Assembly (NCBI RefSeq): GCF_900129635.1
Contig: NZ_FSRB01000001.1
Location: forward strand, 5,793,501 to 5,857,500
Length of the DNA: 64,000 nucleotides
Reading direction: 5' to 3'
Source of the DNA: Singulisphaera sp. GP187
GTDB lineage: Bacteria > Planctomycetota > Planctomycetia > Isosphaerales > Isosphaeraceae
Within the stretch, counting starts at the first letter, position 1. Every line of letters begins with the position of its first letter. The notes beneath the pieces were generated by a model, which had not been told where the DNA came from, did no database searches, and saw only the letters and a program-made list of their open reading frames with translations. Made by a program: the position numbers and the translations under genes. Shown here piece by piece: positions 61,457-64,000 of this stretch.

Positions 61457-62844
61457 CAAGTCAGGGACGAAGGGGGGTGGATGCCGCAGACGTCGTCGGT
61501 ACAGAGCACGTCGCGGGGGCGCGAGGCCGCAATTGCATTGTAAGCCCGGTGGCCGCCCCAGGAAAGCACGGGGAGCGAGCCGACCAGACCCAGCGGCCAG
61601 AACAGGGGAATCCAGCGGCTGAGCGTGACCACGGCGTCGTAGCCGACGTCGATCCGGCCGTCGGCCCGAACCAGGTGCATCGCCTTCATGCAGGCCGCCT
61701 TGGTCAGGCTCGGGTGGACCGTCGCCACGTCCACGGCGGTCAGGTCGACCGGCTCGAGCAGGCGGTCCGGGTCGCCCGCGGTCAGCAGCGCCATCGACGC
61801 CCGACAGCGCGGGCAGGCGCCGTCATAGAGGACGCGGCCGGCCGACTGCTTGCCGTCGCCGCCGACCAGGCTCCGCAACCAAGGGCCGGAGACGAAGGCG
61901 AGGTTGCCCGCGAACATGGCCAGCCCGAATTCGGTCAGGCCGGGCGCGGAGATCGCGATCCCGACGTGCATCAGCAGCGCCGTCAACAGGAGCAAGGGGC
62001 GGAGCACCCGCACCCAGATGAGGACCGGATAGCCGAGCTCGAACGCGAGGGCGGAATGGGTCAGCAAGTTCAGGAGCCAGGGGTAAGCGGCCAGCCAGGT
62101 CAGGTCGAGCTGGCCGAACTCGGCCGAGGCGAGTACGCCCCAGATCGCCGTCCCCGACCACCAACTGGGCCCTTGGAGTTTCGCCAGGCCGGCCATCCCG
62201 TAGATCAAGACCAGGTGAAGCTGAATCAGCCGAAGCGCCAGGTTGGCCGACACCGAGGGCTCGGGGACGCCCGATGGGACCGTCCAACGGCCGTCGTGAC
62301 GCCGCCGGGCGACCGCCGCGCGGGCCAGGCGATACCGCGCCAGGAAGCGGTCGAGCGAGACCGCCTGGCCACTCGCGAACGTGAACGCCAGGTAGAGCGT
62401 CCAGGCCGAGACGATCTGGTCGAACCCGAACAGCGAAACCGGAACCCGCCGCGCGACCGAGACCACGATCACCCAGGCGAGCACCGCCGTCACCCGGCTC
62501 CAGAGGCCGACCGTGAACAGGGCGACCACGACCAGGCAGGCGACCCAGACCAGTCGCAGCAGCGCGTCGGGCACATGGAACCAGAACGACCAGGCGGCCG
62601 GTGCCTGCATCCGGTGCACGAACCGGACCGACTCGGGATCGGCCCATCCGTCCGACCCGAAGAAGGCGTGAAGGTCGAGTCCGTAGACCAGCAGGTTCCA
62701 GAACAGCAAGACCCCGACGCTGATGCGAATGAGGCCCAGAGCCGTCGGGTCGGCGGGCGTGAAGAAGAAGCGGTTCCAACCGCGCCGGACCGTGTTGAGG
62801 AGGTGCGCGGGGTATTCGACCAGGCTGTTCAGAAAGCGTCGCAA
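61456..62844 (-). CDS. HTTM-domain membrane protein with C-terminal DCC (DUF393) thiol domain
   Basis: The 462-residue product starts at a TTG (62844) six bases after ggagag. Residues about 20-345 form the HTTM domain, a relative of the vitamin K-dependent gamma-carboxylase membrane region, with about eight helices (SVGVLLFWNLLVYGLDLHAF; IVVSVARRVPVSLFGFDQIV; LAAYPWLLNLLTHSALAFEL). The end is a DCC domain with GRVLYDGACPRCRASMALLT, whose CxxC pair (C-P-R-C) suggests thiol-disulfide exchange. The fusion is seen in other planctomycetes. It starts inside the end of the upstream gene (16-base overlap). A membrane-linked redox or carboxylation function is inferred. Confidence 0.85.
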   Translation of the reverse strand: MRRFLNSLVEYPAHLLNTVRRGWNRFFFTPADPTALGLIRISVGVLLFWNLLVYGLDLHAFFGSDGWADPESVRFVHRMQAPAAWSFWFHVPDALLRLVWVACLVVVALFTVGLWSRVTAVLAWVIVVSVARRVPVSLFGFDQIVSAWTLYLAFTFASGQAVSLDRFLARYRLARAAVARRRHDGRWTVPSGVPEPSVSANLALRLIQLHLVLIYGMAGLAKLQGPSWWSGTAIWGVLASAEFGQLDLTWLAAYPWLLNLLTHSALAFELGYPVLIWVRVLRPLLLLTALLMHVGIAISAPGLTEFGLAMFAGNLAFVSGPWLRSLVGGDGKQSAGRVLYDGACPRCRASMALLTAGDPDRLLEPVDLTAVDVATVHPSLTKAACMKAMHLVRADGRIDVGYDAVVTLSRWIPLFWPLGLVGSLPVLSWGGHRAYNAIAASRPRDVLCTDDVCGIHPPSSLT

Positions 62845-63539
62845 GAGAACTCTCCGATCCGTTCCGGCGTGGTATAAAACTCCTCGGCGTCGAGGTTCAC
62901 GCGCGGGTGGCCTGGGGCCGCAAGTTCTTGCCGGACCCGCTCGAGGTCCGGAATCAGATGAGTCTGCGTGACGAGCGTGATCGTCGCGGCGCCGGGGTGG
63001 CTCCGCGCCAGATGCCGCGCGTAGGACCGTGCCCAGGTGCTCTTGGCACCGTCGCCGGTGATCGCTCGGGCGGTCTCGAAATCGACCACCAGGTGATTGG
63101 CCAAGGCGAGTTGGCGTTGATAGCGCAGGCTCGGCCGAACTGTCCGGTCGGGGAGACGAATCGTCACGTCGGGGCGGCCGTCGGCATAGTGGATCGTCGC
63201 GATCGCGATCGGGGTCGGCGGTGGCTCGGGGGCGTAATAACGGTAGGTGTACCCCTGGTCGATCCGTTGGAAATAGCCGGCGAACGGTTGGACGAGCGCC
63301 TGCTCGAGGATCGAGGACGGGGGAGCCGCCAATGCGCCGGCGAGCAACGCCGTCCCATGGATCAGCAACCCGACCGTGACCAGCCCACGCGCCCAGCCCG
63401 GCCATCCGCGCTCCGGAGGGAGTCGGTCTGGGCTCTCTGGGTGGTCGGCATTGAATTTGCTGACTTTGCTGGCCAACGGCCGCTCCTTGGATGTCGACAG
63501 AATCGTTACGAACCGACTCTGGAGCCACGAGTGCGCCAC
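62829..63539 (-). CDS. Membrane-anchored hypothetical protein, first gene of the HTTM cassette
   Basis: The 236-residue product begins at GTG 63539 (start uncertain). It has one membrane helix at about residues 53-72 (GLVTVGLLIHGTALLAGALA). The rest is periplasmic: GYTYRYYAPEPPPTPIAIAT, the strand ATIHYADGRPDVTIRLPDRT and a helical end, LVTQTHLIPDLERVRQELAA. Genes of this kind precede HTTM proteins in planctomycetes, where they may form a complex, but the function is unknown. It is translationally coupled to the HTTM gene. Confidence 0.7.
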   Translation of the reverse strand: MAHSWLQSRFVTILSTSKERPLASKVSKFNADHPESPDRLPPERGWPGWARGLVTVGLLIHGTALLAGALAAPPSSILEQALVQPFAGYFQRIDQGYTYRYYAPEPPPTPIAIATIHYADGRPDVTIRLPDRTVRPSLRYQRQLALANHLVVDFETARAITGDGAKSTWARSYARHLARSHPGAATITLVTQTHLIPDLERVRQELAAPGHPRVNLDAEEFYTTPERIGEFSCDAF

Positions 63540-64000
63540 GGTTCGCGGCCGTCCGCGAAGGTCCGGATCCGAGCTGAAAACGAAGCCTGCCGAGACCGGT
63601 TCTCCATCGACCCGCGACGGGAATCGAGAACCGGTCGTGCTTGAGAATCAGTGAGCCCGCCCCTCATCGTCGCAATCCGGTTCGTGCGATTGCTGGGCGT
63701 CGTAATCCTTGATCCTAACAACTCCACGGAAGTCAGGCCAAGAGCGATCGAAAGATCGACCATTAGGGATATTCGGAAAATTTGCTATAAGTCTCCCAAA
63801 CAGTTGTTGTCTCGCCATTTTCACACGGGGATGTTGCAATCGTGCCGTTCACGGATTAGACTTTGCGAGGAATGAGAAGAGTCTAGCGATCAAGGCAACT
63901 CGGCGGATTGCTGGGGTGGGGTCGATCGGCTCAAATGGGGCGAGCCAGACTCTTGAGCATCCGACTGATTACGAAGGTACGTCTCGTGGTGGTTGCCGGC
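63540..64000. other. Intergenic region at the right edge
   Basis: The last 461 bases show no convincing gene on either strand. The AT-rich patch near 63760-63810 may be a promoter for the next gene outside the window. Confidence 0.4.

Overview
The window reads as chromosomal DNA from a planctomycete, most likely of the Isosphaeraceae or a close relative. This rests on gene content, not on a database search. The sequence is GC-rich with strong G/C third positions. It has two H-X9-DG pilin-like DUF1559 proteins, a surface protein with an LEPRxLL-type N-terminal motif (here LETRVLMS), an ECF sigma factor followed by a Ser/Thr kinase with WD40 repeats, a huge HEAT-repeat protein with CxxCH haem motifs, and several short proteins with the planctomycete 'RIRTLMIAVA...' head. 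I saw no rRNA, tRNA or CRISPR array.

Layout. 1-6.9 kb: end of a TPR protein, a membrane protein, a TPR-like secreted protein, a HEAT-repeat protein with a C-terminal Hint domain, and a MazG-like pyrophosphohydrolase. 7-12 kb: a membrane protein gene broken by a one-base frameshift, an IscB (OMEGA) element with its upstream omega-RNA, and an ABC ATPase. The element appears to split a co-transcribed pair and ends exactly at the ATGA start codon of the ATPase. 12-16.8 kb: LEPRxLL surface protein, class I aminotransferase, a UPF0175/DUF3368-PIN toxin-antitoxin pair, and convergent to it a coupled pair with a HEPN-like protein. 17-22 kb: a flotillin-like SPFH protein, a vapC remnant, and small secreted proteins downstream of a DUF1559 gene. 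22.7-24.7 kb: an IS630 and an IS5 element sharing one TA target. 24.7-26.7 kb: small membrane-peptide genes and a Phd antitoxin next to a dead vapC. 26.7-34 kb: subtilase, Gly/Trp repeat protein, DUF421 protein, and the HEAT/cytochrome mosaic. 34.7-38.5 kb: UPF0324 exporter with a small partner, and a ThrE-type exporter. 38.8-43.1 kb: sigma factor, kinase and WD40 protein. 43.2-46.2 kb: GntR/ABC ATPase/permease operon. 46.7-49.8 kb: tandem GDPD, DUF1559 protein, small lipoprotein. 50-56.3 kb: MocR-type regulator, double-domain M16 protease, PRiA4_ORF3-domain protein. 56.4-60.9 kb: Rrf2 regulator and the complete sulfate transporter sbp-cysT-cysW-cysA. 61.1-63.5 kb: a three-gene HTTM/DCC cassette.

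The strongest candidate for an unusual system is the iscB/omega-RNA element at about 9.4-11.0 kb. It has matching end hairpins, an intact nuclease with RuvC and HNH motifs, and no transposase of its own. Secondary candidates are the HEPN-like two-gene module at 15.8-16.8 kb, the Hint-domain protein at 3.6-5.7 kb, and a family of short membrane proteins ending in an 'AA..PW' tail. Several loci show decay (frameshifted 7-9.3 kb gene, two broken vapC genes), so accessory DNA turns over in the first 27 kb, whereas 34-63 kb looks like ordinary backbone.
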